From Acanthochlamys bracteata (lineage: Eukaryota; Streptophyta; Magnoliopsida; Pandanales; Velloziaceae): 64,000 bases of DNA. A program made the translations under genes and the position numbers. Under the pieces are notes generated by a model. It saw nothing but the letters and a program-made list of their open reading frames with translations, was not told the DNA's origin and did not search any database. This document shows, piece after piece, positions 12,486-24,703 of this stretch (position 1 is its first letter; every line of letters starts with the position of its first letter). The DNA lies in the NCBI GenBank assembly GCA_019914995.1, contig CM034140.1, forward strand, positions 6,928,026 to 6,992,025, given 5' to 3'.

Positions 12486-15400
12486 ATGAGTTCGAACGAT
12501 GAGAAATCGGCGGCGGCGGGCGGTGGAGGAGGGTTTTTCTCGGCGTTCTCGTCGAGCATGCGGAGCTTGGGTAGCGCTATGACTAGATCCGTTAACGGGT
12601 AACGACTTTGTTTTTTATTATTCGACTTGTTCTTAGAATGATTTTGGAATTTGTACGGTGAGAGCCAGGTTTAATTATGTGAATTAAAAGTGGTTTGAGT
12701 AATGAGTAGAAATTGTGTTTTTTTGCCTTCCACGAACTTGAGAGATTGGTTAATTTGAAGTTCTAGAGGTTATGCTACAGTCTGTGCTCTTTTTAAATAA
12801 ATAGATGGTTTTCCCAGTGTATGTTAAATTGGCTGATTAATTGGAAGGCTAGGTGTGATATTTTTTATAGGAAAGACTTTTAAAGATTATTAATAGACAT
12901 TAGTATGGTCTGTTTTGAAAAGGAAATATGTGTTCTATAGACTGGTTACATGTATCCGGTGTGTTAGTCAATGTGTTTTAAACATGGCTATTTGTTCTGG
13001 GGTGTTCTCGGGTTGGATAGGAACACTGTGCTTCCTCATAAATGTACTTTAACTAGATATATGTTTGGGAATATAATTGTCTTATTATTTTCTCTTATTA
13101 TTTTATCAAACATTAACTCCTATTGACAATTTCCTTATGAGTGAATTTAATTTTCCAGATATATTTTGATAGAATGAATAGTGCAACCATTTTTTCTATC
13201 CTTTTGGAGACAACTTCAATTTAGTAACCTGAAACTCCCTCTTACATGTCAAGTCTTCTACCTTGCTGTCTTAAAGATCAACTCAGTTACTTCATCTTCC
13301 TGAAACTGAGTTTTTGTATGGAAAGTAACTGTTAAGTACCCGTCCTTCCCCAGAATCACAATGGCATTAAAGCTCCTCAAGTTTTCTTATACAGGACTGT
13401 AATTTTACTTGGTTAACCGGTTTGCTCTAGTGAATGTGTTTCTATGTACAAGAACCATCATGCCTTTAGTTGATCAGTACTGTTGCAATCTGTTGATTTT
13501 GTTATTATATCCATGTTTATGCTACCATGCCACTTGTTCTCATTTTCTTTTTGTCTGTCAGGTTGCTGGGATATGAGGGCCTTGAGGTAATAAACCCTGA
13601 AGGAGGCACAGAAGATGCCGAGGCAGAAGCACAACGCGGAAGATGGAAGCAGGAGGTTTGTGTTCTTACACTTTATCATACTCTACTCCTTTTTGCATTT
13701 CATTTTAGCATCTCTCAGAGTTTTCTTTTGATTGCTGCCTCCTTTTTACTCATTTTTCATGCTTTCTGCAGAAGCAAAATGGTGAACTATGGTATTATGT
13801 GGCTTTAAATGATTTATCTCTTGGTTATTCAAGTGTCTGGCATTTGCTAATGAAAGATTGTGTATTTTGCTTATGTTTCATCAATAAGAACTGTTTCAGC
13901 CATTTTCATTCTTTTACTTATGTCTGATATTTTTCTTCCAGTTCTGCAGTCTTGTTGTTCCTCCTAATGGTAACTTTGTGTAGATATTTCTTGGAGTTTG
14001 TGTTTCTCTATTTATAGGAAACACTAGTGCATTTCGTTATTCATAGTTGTTGATCTCAATTTTTCCAAACATTACATACATACTTACTTTGTTAATTATT
14101 TATAAAAGGTCTCATATATCATAGGTAAATCTGGCTTGACTGTCTAGAAAAGTTAGATCGTTTTCTGTGACATCACAGCTAATTTATACATAAGCATGAC
14201 TGTAGTGTAAAAGATTATGCATACAATGAACAAGGTGCATGATATATATGTCTGTAACATTGTTGTATTAATTAGTTTAAAACACTTTTTAACGTTTAAA
14301 AATGCTGTTTTTAGTGGACAGACATGACCCAAAACTTCCTGGCAGAGAGAGAGTGTCCCGCTACCAGATTTCATGTGTTTCCTAAGACCTTGAAACAATT
14401 AGCGCTTAGTTGCCAATTTTTAGTATATTTTTGGCTTGTCCCTCACGTTCATACATCAAGTTCTGTTTCTATTGGGCGTAGTTTTTTTCCCATTATTGTG
14501 GACAGTTCCTGCATGTGCATATATCAAGTCAAAGTAATTTTCTAAATGACCAAATAGCCAATTTTTAGTGTTTATTTTCTCTAATTAGTGTTTCTTCAAT
14601 CTGTCTGCAGGACAGAGATAGCTACTGGAAAATGATGAGCACATACGTTGGTGCAGATGTGACCTCACTGGTGACGCTCCCTGTTATTATCTTTGAGCCC
14701 ATGACAATGCTTCAGAAGATGGCTGAGGTCTGTTCTCTCACACGTACTTCAAGTTGAAATTTCCTTTTGAGAGACATTTTCCTCTTCACCTTTTGAGAAA
14801 CTTTGTGGACTGAGAAGCCTAAAGCACTCATTCTACTTTCTCCAAATTATCACTATTGTGATTCTGTCACCTTTTATTTGCGATTATAGTTTTATCTTTA
14901 ACATTTATCTCATATTTTAAAGTTGCCAACCTGAGGCTGGTAGGCTTTGTTATTCGAAAAGCGTAGCCTATTTTTATATATTAAGAATATGATAAGCATA
15001 AGCTATCTCTTGTGTGTAAATTTAGAGCATTCAATCTTTTGGAGAAGGCTGGAGAATGTTTCTTGCTGCTTCCATGCTTGTTGGCTTGAAACTTATTGCT
15101 TATATTGTAATGCTCATTATATGTATGACTTGAGATTTTGAATCCTTAACTGCATCCTAGTATGAAAAGTTGTGGTAAACTATCTGTCTTTAGCAAGAAC
15201 CAGTGCGTGCTTTTCTTATCATTAGGATTTAAGTTTTTGTCAGGTTTGCTCAAGGAGTTGATGATTTCATTATTGTGAACCAAAATCTTAGGATAACTCA
15301 TGTTGTTTAGACTAATCCATGTGTACAGATAATAAATTGTGTATCTATATTCTTTTTTAATAGCAACTTTTGTTTTGTATATCTTTGAAATTGTTTGCTG

Positions 15401-18400
15401 TTAATTCGTCTTATTATGTGATATCTAGCTGTTAGCAATAGCATTGAAGTTTAACTCTTTGGTTTTTGTCACAGCTAATGGAGTACTGTCACTTGTTAGA
15501 TTTGGCTGATGAATGCGAAGACCCTTACATGCGTATGGTGTATGCAAGTATGCATCTAGTTGACTTCTTCCGCTAACATACCCACAGTGATTATTTTGTT
15601 AAGATCTCTTTCTGCACAGCTTCATGGGCGGTCTCTGTGTATTATGCGTACCAAAGAACATGGAAGCCATTTAATCCTATCCTAGGAGAGACTTATGAAA
15701 TGGTCAATCACAATGGGATAACATTTCTCTCAGAACAGGTTAGCTACTGCAGACTTGGATGAAGTTTCTTAATAGTCATTTCTCATTATTCCTCTGTAGT
15801 GCAGTATGCATTGCTAGATAATAACTCTGAGAGCTGAGAAATGGTCCATCCTCTCTTTTTTTGTCATGTTGTAATGAGGATAATTAGTTGTTCCTTACTT
15901 TCAGGTTAGCCATCATCCTCCAATGAGTGCTGCACATGCTGAGAATGAGCATTTTACATATGACATCACCTCCAAACTGAAAACTAAATTTCTGGGGAAT
16001 TCAGTTGAAGTCTATCCTGTGGGAAGGTTGGTTTTCAGTTTCAGATCTTCTTATGCAAATTATCACTGAATGTTTCTCTGAACTACTTAACGGAGAGTAC
16101 TTCAGCAACTGTCTTTTTGGCTTGAAGCCCATTTTGTAAAGTGACATTTGTGATGCATTTCATCCTATTCAAGATGTAGTCACATATGATTATGTTTGAT
16201 CTGATGCAGGACAAGGGTGACCCTTAAGAAAGCTGGGATAGTCTTGGATTTGGTTCCTCCGCCAACAAAGGTTCATAATCTTATTTTTGGACGAACTTGG
16301 GTTGACTCCCCGGGAGAGATGATCATGACGAATTTGACAACTGGAGACAAAGTTGTTTTATGCTTCCAACCATGTGGTTGGTTTGGGTATGTGGGGAAAC
16401 TTATTTATTCTCTCTTTTTTTTTTTTGTGGTTAAAAAACTAAGCTCTCTCCAGTTTGTCCAAGTCAATGTCTTGAATGATGTCTCTGTCAAATTAAGCAA
16501 ACTTCTAATTTAATGTTGAAGTTGTTCACCTGAATTTAACTTATTAATGTCGAACTTCAGTCAATAATGTCAACTTCTTGCCAAGATAATACTCTTTACC
16601 AGATAATCTGCCAGTCAAATCAGGATGGTAATTGGGCATAGTATGGTTCTGTTAGTATCAGTCTTTGTGTTTTGTCTTGATAAAAATGTAAATTTCTTAT
16701 AAGTGAAAGATACTCAATACAAGTTCACTTGTGAAGTTGAATTCATTCTGGAATATAAAGTAATAGTCTGGTATATTTATTTTTGCTTTATATTAATTTA
16801 ATTGTGATTAGGAGGTTTTACAAGAAGTCAATTGTTAATTTTTTCAACTTCTTTAAGCTATTCCTACCTATTTTGATGAAGGCCTAGTGAACTCCCTTGA
16901 GTTCTCCTAGTTTTAGGTAACTTTACCTTTTCATGATCAATATAGTTGCACAATCACGAAATTCTCTGCTATTGTGGTAATTGTATGCATTGCTAAACCA
17001 CTCCTGCTTACAATCTTTGTTTCATAAAGTATGTCATCTTTGACAGTGCTGGGCGATATGAAGTAGACGGCTACGTTTATGATGCACAAGAGGAACCTAA
17101 GATTTTAATGACTGGAAAGTGGAATGAATCAATAAGCTGCCAGCCTTGTGATCAAGAAGGAGAGCCTCTCCCTGGAACGGATCTTAAGGAGGTACACATC
17201 TTACATTTTCATTAGTCAACTTAAACTCCTACTATATAGTTCTTGAGGTCTCTTACTCCCTATCCCTAGCAAACTACTTGTGACATTTCAATAATGTCAA
17301 ATCATCTCCAAGATATTCCTAAATTATCTATTTAATAATTCATTGTAGTGGAAGAGGCTGTCTACTTTCTTGGTCTTGTTTGTGATTCACTTGCTTCTTT
17401 GGTTTTTTTTCCCCCAAGAAAATTCACAAATATATCCTGAGTCCAATTTTTTCAACGAAAATTTGAAATTGCTATGGACCTATATTGTATTTTGATATAG
17501 GAAGTTCAACAAGCAATGTTTCTGTAACTACTTTACACTATCATTATCCAGCTCGACAAAGTGAACATGATACTTCTCCTGAAACTTTAAATTCATAGAA
17601 TTGTGCCTCTGTTTCTAAATTGATTACAGCTTTTTGTTCTGTCGTAAAAGGACTTGTCTATACATAGTTTAAATATGAGCATCTTAGGAGCTGCTCTTGA
17701 TAACCAATCTGTATCATAGTATGTTGCAGAAGGTGCAATTGGTTTAGGGTATTCCAGGATTTTAATGCAGATTTTAGGTTATTATGTCCTTCGTTTTGAA
17801 CTAACAAGATTTTTGTAGGCTGATTTATGTTGTGTCTGATGATCTCCTAACATGTGATAGGTTTGGAGAGTTGCAGCTGTGCCTGAGAATGACAAATACC
17901 AGTATACATACTTCGCTCATAAAATAAACAGCTTTGAGACAGCACCCAAGAAGCTTCTTACTTCAGATTCCCGATTACGCCCTGATAGATATGCACTTGA
18001 GAAAGGTGACATGTCCAAATCTGGTGCAGAAAAGAGCAGGTAAAGTTTATTAAAACTTTCATTTCTTTTGAATTTGAAGGAATCAACATGGACACTAATA
18101 AAAGTCATAGTATGCCATGTGCTTTTCTTTCTTGGGTTTTTTGACGCCTGCTTCTTTTGCAGCTTGGAAGAACGACAGAGGGCGGAAAAGAGAGAAAGGG
18201 AAGCAAGAGGTGAACAGTTTACTCCAAAGTGGTTCAGCGTGACAGGTGATGTCACACCTACACCATGGGGCGACTTGGAGGTCTACGAATACAATGGTAA
18301 ATACACTGAACATAGAGCCAACATTGATAGCTCAGATGCTATCGATGTAGTTGACCCCGAATCCATCGAGTTCAACCCATGGCAGTATCCTGATTCGTCT

Positions 18401-18406
18401 GCTTAG
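12486..18406 (+). CDS. Oxysterol-binding-protein-related protein, ORP3 type
   Basis: Ten exons, all in phase: 12486-12598, 13562-13655, 14611-14727, 15475-15547, 15620-15738, 15905-16026, 16210-16386, 17047-17191, 17861-18039 and 18163-18406. Product 460 residues, as expected for the short plant ORPs that have a lipid-binding domain but no PH domain. The Gly-rich N-terminus ([19 protein letters not shown]) is followed by [14 protein letters not shown], the family hallmark [11 protein letters not shown] (about 171-181), and the Lys/Arg-rich tail helix [17 protein letters not shown] ending [11 protein letters not shown]. Family members move sterols or phosphoinositides between membranes; Arabidopsis ORP3A locates to ER through a VAP partner. 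The start is preceded by a GAA-rich leader. No damage seen. Confidence 0.95.
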
Positions 18407-19249
18407 CAAGTTTATCATTAGTTATTGGCCATGGATTATTTACGGTCGTCATAATGCATGTGTGGTGCATGCTTTCGGCCAGCATCGCCACCCTTTCATT
18501 TTTGGGTCCGCCTGTTGTTTGTGATCTGTTGTATCCCCATATATTTATTAGTTCAGTTAGTCGGTGTTTTTCCTGAGGTCTTTTGTAGATTATATTTATA
18601 ACGATGTCATTGTCATTTACTATCTATTGATAATTATAGAATGCATTAAACTAGGTTTTGGTTTCATTTTGTTTTTATCTTTTATTCTGTAATTCTCTCT
18701 CTTTAACCATCTCTTTGTTTGGTTAAAGTGAGAGATTTTGACCAGTAGCTTTCTGAAGTTCTGGCATTTGAACCCGGCAACCAGTGATTGGCTCTGTAAG
18801 AGTGCTTCTAACTGGAGAAATCTAATTTCAAATGTAGCAGTTGTTTTTCTTGCTGTGCAGAATCTTTAGCATCCTAAGGGAACCCTGAATCAGAGTCCTT
18901 CTATCACAGCTAGAATATATCACGTATATCCACATAAGATTGGAACGAGAGAAATCTAGCAGCACTTGGGTGACTTTTAATGATTGGAACATATGTTTTG
19001 AGTATGCATTTAGTTTTGCAATGTGTCATGAATTCTGTTCTATATACCGTGATGATTAAAAGATCTTCTTCTTTTTTTATATACCGTGATGATTAATGTT
19101 TGCATCAGTTTTGTGATGATAAGAACATTTGGGTGATGGGGCCATGAACAACTACATGAGCACATCCACCTAATCAAACACAGCATAATTTTGGAAAAGG
19201 TCCAGAAATCTCTTTAGTAGGATATATATAGTTTTTAACAACATTGTAC

Positions 19250-19494
19250 GGGTGCTTTTGGAATTGCTTATGAAATAAAAAATTTTTAAAATAGAAAAAA
19301 AATATATATTTTTTTAAATGAATTTTATTTTTTTATTTTTAAAAAACTAATAAAAATATATAATAAAAAAATTTTATTATATAAAATTTTTTTATACTTT
19401 CTAAATTTTTTAAATAACTATAAAATATATATTAAAAAATATAAAATTAAAAATTAAAAAATTTTGCTGAGAAAAAGAAAAAACAAAGGCACCC
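19250..19494. repeat. AT-rich repeat family A copy with clear terminal inverted repeat
   Basis: Begins GGGTGCTTTTGGAATTGC and ends CAAAGGCACCC, whose reverse complement is GGGTGCCTTTG. TAC occurs directly outside both ends and may be a short target duplication. The A/T-rich interior has no ORF, which fits a miniature inverted-repeat element. Confidence 0.5.
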
Positions 19495-19623
19495 TACATA
19501 GCTTAGCCAAAATGTCTTCACTTGATTTGAGCGAGCAGTGCGAGTGATGGTGGCGTTATCCTTTACCGACTATGAGACTATGAAAAAGTTTGTTTCTTTT
19601 TTTAACATTGTTTGTGGTTTAAA

Positions 19624-19880
19624 GGTTCGTTTGACGTTGCTTATGAGATGTTTTCCGCGCCTTCATAAATTTTATTTCACCTTTTTTTGATAAACGTTCG
19701 ATAACATTCTATAAATTTTATTTTAAAAATTTAGAAAGTATAAAAAATTTTATATTATAAGATAACATTATTATTATTATTATTATTTATTTTTAAGTTT
19801 TTAAATGTAAAAAAATAAAATTTAATTTTTGAAATACATAAATTGATTCTAAATTTCTTTTTTTCATAAGCACTCACAAA
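19624..19880. repeat. AT-rich repeat family A copy
   Basis: Left end GTTTGACGTTGCTTATGA; right end CATAAGCACTCACAAAC, the inverted counterpart (GTTTGTGAGTGCTTATG). Non-coding A/T-rich interior. Confidence 0.45.
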
Positions 19881-19897
19881 CTAACACTTATTGGTTT

Positions 19898-20025
19898 CAG
19901 CTGGCTTATGTGTTTCTTTTTTAAACATTGTTTGTGGTTTATTGTCTGGTGTCAGCTGGTTCTGTGTTTCTTTCTTTTAACATTGTTTGTGGGTATATTG
20001 TTTGATATCAGCTGGCTGATTGCAA
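19898..20025. repeat. Tandem repeat, about 55 bp unit, two full copies and a partial third
   Basis: Units start CAGCTGG at 19898, 19953 and 20009. Each full unit contains tgtttctttntttaaacattgtttgtgg, with small differences. A related single segment (tttaacattgtttgtggttta) also lies near 19600, so the unit was probably seeded locally. No coding role seen. Confidence 0.65.
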
Positions 20026-22143
20026 CATGCGGAGTGTTTGGGCCATGCGAATGCCTCTGGTATGTTTTATCTTTATTTTTTTTTGTTCAAAAGAAGACAA
20101 TAATCTAACATATGCTGAGGTTAATCCGAAATAGAACAGTGCGTCTTTCAATTAAATATAAATTAGAGTTCATAACAATACATGATGTGAAATTTTTAAT
20201 GATGATTCTCAATCGATTAAAAAGTAGCTTTTTTCTTTATAATCAAACCTTGGAGTTTCATTATTTTTTAATGATTATTAATTATGGGAATTTCTGTTTT
20301 TCAGCCAGCATATATATGTAGTTGGCACTAAGGTCACCATCAAGTAACAACAAGAACCGAAAAAAAAAAAACACTTCCTTTCTCTCTTCAATATGTTCTT
20401 ATTTAATAGACGTATTGTTTTTTTTTTATACTTATGTGCATTTGGGTTCTTCTTCGCAAAACAAAATTAGGTTTTAATGTTGTTTGCAGTCTTATTTTGT
20501 TACGAATGCTCAAAGAATATTTATCAAATAATTTGTGATATTGTTGCTTGTAAAATATTGCTTGACCCAAAACATAAAAGAAAAAATAAAGGTAGTTTGG
20601 TTGTTAGGAATTAGGCAAAATTATCGATCAAGGAATGATAGTACTAAAAAAGAGTTAGACATATCAATCTCTTAAGTACAAACAACTGCCAAACATCTTA
20701 AAATACATTTGAGAGTACTTATAAATAATATTTTTTTAAAATAAAAAATATTTTAAAATTTTTTATAAGCTTAATTTTTTATATAAAAAATAATATTATA
20801 CATATGAAAATTGTACAATATATTTTTTTTCTATACTAGACTAAAATTTAAAATATATATATATATATTTATACACACGGAGATATACACAATCTTCTCT
20901 TTATACATACATACTTCACTCTCGCTTGATCGGACGGATATGATTTAATCAAGTAATCTCGAATGTGAAAAAAAAAATGCATTACTTTTTTTTTTTTCAA
21001 AATGCAAATTGAATCATAATTGTTCGATCGAGCAATAATAATATAGATATGCGTGAGATAATCCAATTAACTTAAAAAATTCAATGTAATTATTTTATTT
21101 TGTTAATTAATAAAATAATAGAGAAATATTTATTATTTAGATATATTTTGTCTATGTGAAATTTTTGGTTTTATTTTAATTAGAGTTGATTATTGGGGAC
21201 CAAATGGCAGTAGATAAGATTAGCAGATCCCAATTTGTTTAAAACATAAAAATATTTGTTGGGACTCTTTTGATTAAACTAACACTGCTCAAAATAATGA
21301 CCTAATCATTAATTGCTTATGAACATGCCGCTGTTTTTCATATATTATTAGTTGGTGATGTTTAGAAAATTTTTGTTAACTCTTTTTATTTTAATTATTT
21401 TATTTTTAAATAAATTTTTTATAATATTTTATAAAATTTATAAAATTTATTTAAAATTTAAAAAATATAAAAAAAATTAGATCGTAAGATCATGTTATTA
21501 CTTGTTATTTTTTTTTAGAAAAAGAAGATAAATTGTAACTATCTGATCGAGTAATCAAACGGCTGTACTTTTATTGACTTATGATTTGATTAAGATAAAA
21601 TAATATCAACATATTTATAATTTATAATTCTTCATATTTAATAGTTAAAATTAAATTTGAACTTTTTATATATCTTATACGAACCAATGTACGTTTAATG
21701 TGACCATATGACATTAAAATAAGTTTATCAAGTGCTTTTAATTCTAAAAAAACATCTTATATTTTTAAATAAAAATATTTATTATTATAAGCACTCCCAA
21801 AAGATTCTCTTATATTAAAGGATCATGAAGATTGCTGTTGCTTCACTCTTTATAAAAATTGCTGTTGCCAACCTTGGAAGACATTACCAAACAAACAAGC
21901 AAGTGATCTTTCATGCCTTCACACAAAACACTTTATTCTTCTTCTTATAATTGTCATGTGAATAACAGCACAACAAAACCCCCTCCTCTCATATTCCTTG
22001 TGAATTCAAAAAAACTATTCATTGCTTTCATGAAAATGTTCAACTCATTAATTTATGCAACATTCTAATTTTCTAGTACTAGTGTGAAAAGAACTTCGTA
22101 CAGCATATAATAATCACCAATTTTTAGTACATAAACTGTTACA

Positions 22144-22380
22144 TATTTGGATAAACTTTTCTCTACTTTTTATTTCACATTTTTCAATAAAGTTTCTAAA
22201 ATATTCTACAGATTTAAAAAAAAATTTTAAAATGCAAAAAAATTCTACGTCGTAAAATATTATTATTAGTTATTTTTATTATTTTTTAAAGTAAAAAAAA
22301 TATAGCTTATTTTTTAAAACTTTGTAAAATATCTTTCATTTTTTAAAAGTTTTTTTTTAATAAACACTCCCAAATATTCC
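22144..22380. repeat. AT-rich repeat family A copy
   Basis: Starts ATTTGGATAAACTTTTCT and ends AATAAACACTCCCAAAT, i.e. inverted ends of ATTTGGgAGTGcTTATT type. The internal order of blocks matches 27580-27813 and 61541-61769. Confidence 0.5.
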
Positions 22381-23450
22381 ACGGAAGAGGCGTTTAAACA
22401 TAATTATAAAATAAAATTTTTCTGAAACGTAATATATTTTATCTTATTTAGATAAATAATAAAAAGACTCGTTATTAACATTATTCAATTATGATTGATT
22501 TTGGAAATATTTATGAAATAAAATTTTTTAAAACAAATATTTAAAATTATTTAGAAAATAAGTTCTAAATTTGACTAAAAAATAATAAAATTTATGATAT
22601 ACAAAATTTTAAATAATTTTATAAAATATTATATAAAGTTTATTAAAAAATATAAGATAAAATATTAGAATAAAAATTATAAGAAAAGCAAAAGCAAACC
22701 TATTCATTATTCTAAAATTGTCATGATTAGGAAACATTTTAATAAATTGTTATAAAATCATGAACAACTTATTACATAATTTTTTTTTAACTTTTAACTT
22801 GCAAATGGAATGAAATATGTACTTTGCATGTGATCCATGGAAGAGTATATGAAAGATTACCTACTGATTGCTTGATTTGAAAAACTTGTGTCAGAAAAAT
22901 TAATTAATTACTGATTCTTTAGGTACACTTCTCTTTGATTGGATCATGGGTAATTAAATTAACTATCAATTGACTTAATCTAATTATTCTAATCTAATGA
23001 ATTATAGCATTAAATTGAAGATGCAGAATCTAATTAATGTTGAATTATTAAATACACAAAAATTCTACTAGGGGTTGATGCAATTTGATTGACTCTTTTT
23101 TTCTTTTGTTAATGTTAACTATTCTATTGACTAACTAGACATTTGAAAGTATTTTTTTTAAAAAAATTTATGAAATAAAAAATTTTTTGAAAATTTAAAA
23201 AGTGAGTTTATTTTAGTTCAAAAACATAAAAAATTAATAATAAGAATAAAATCTCATGATATAAAATTTTTTAGTATTTTTTAATTTAAGTTAACTATTC
23301 AATTGAGTAATTAGACATTTGAAAGTAATTTTGAAAAAAAAAAAGTTACAAAATAGAAGAAGTTAAGCTATTTTTTGAATTATATTTGTAGTCATATTTT
23401 GGCAAGTATATTCAAAGTAGGAATTACAATTGAAATCTTATTATTAAGGT

Positions 23451-23672
23451 AATGTTTAAGAGTGTTTATTGAAAAAAAGTTTTTTTAATAAAAATATTTT
23501 AAAAATAAGTTCTATTTTTTTTATTTTAAAAAATAATAAAAATATAAAAAAAATTTCATGACGAAAATTATTTTTATAATTTTTTGTAAAATCTATAAAA
23601 TATTTAAAAAATTTTATTACAAAATAAAAATTAAAAAATTGAAATGAAAAAAAAATAAGCTCTCTCAAATAT
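23451..23672. repeat. AT-rich repeat family A copy
   Basis: Left end TTAAGAGTGTTTATTGAAA; right end AATAAGCTCTCTCAAATAT (reverse complement ATATTTGAGAGAGCTTATT). Same block order as neighbouring copies. The minus-strand open frame here is only translated A/T. Confidence 0.45.
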
Positions 23673-24665
23673 CTACTAAATATCATAGCCCATTGAACTT
23701 GAACGAACATCTTTGTTTTTCTTGTTACTTTGAAAATTACATGTCAAAATCAAAGTCCTATTAGAACTCAAATAGGTGAAGCATCAAAAACAAAAAATAA
23801 GAAACAAGTTTGCAAATTAAACAACTATTCTAATGTTATGCTTAAGAAACCAAAACTCTTCAATCATGTGTAGAAATATGTTGTTGTAATATTTTTGAGA
23901 AAACATTATATACCTAAAAAATTTCAACTAATTTTATAAGAAGGTATATTTATGATATTGCTTTTTATTTCAAATAAGTTTAAAAATTTTTTAATAAAAT
24001 TTCTACAATCTATTAAGTTTTCTAAAAAAAATTTTATATAGATTTTCTAGGAAGTTAAAAAACTATTAGTTAAAAAATTTTATTTATTTTAAGTGCTTTT
24101 AATATCTTCTAAATATCATTGAAACAAAGTTTTTAACAACTTAAAACCTTGAAAAGAAAAACCAATTTTGTTCACATGAAAAACATTTCAAATACGTAAA
24201 CAACTTAAAATTTCTAGCTAAGAAAATATAATAAAAATAATTAATAATAAAATTTCACGTAAATTTTGTTATATTAAAAAAATATTTTAAAATTATGTAA
24301 AGTATTTTAGAAATTTTATTAAAAAATATAAAATAAAAAGTAAAAATATTTAGTTAAAATTTCTAGCTAAAGAAGTTTTGAAACCACTTTTCTTGTTTTC
24401 CTCATGAAACTCAAAATGTAAAAATTTTAAAAATTTAAATAACTTAACAAAACCAAAAACCCACGTTTCTTTCCCTTCTACGTCAAGGAAACTATAAGTT
24501 CCAGAACTTTAATTTCCAAAACAATTTAATTTTTGAGAGTTTAACAAAAAAATTTTAGATTAAAAAATTAATCAAAATTAACAAAAAAAAAAAAAATGAA
24601 AAAAACAAATTGTTAATAAACAAACTGTAGTACAGTTGAAAGTTGAAACAAACTAAAAAAAAAAC

Positions 24666-24703
24666 TCACATGGACCACGTGTTGAGCACGTGATATCATG
24701 TGA
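24666..24703. promoter_or_regulatory. 38 bp imperfect palindrome containing two G-boxes
   Basis: The order is TCACATG, CACGTG (24676-24681), short spacer, CACGTG (24687-24692), CATGTGA, so the two halves are near-inverted copies. CACGTG is the core bound by bZIP and bHLH factors. No gene start was found within several kilobases, so its target, if any, is unknown. Confidence 0.5.

Noticed and set aside
23456-23710. 84-codon minus-strand frame rich in Phe, Lys and Ile
   Set aside because: Product of an A/T-rich repeat copy; composition is that of translated poly-A/T.
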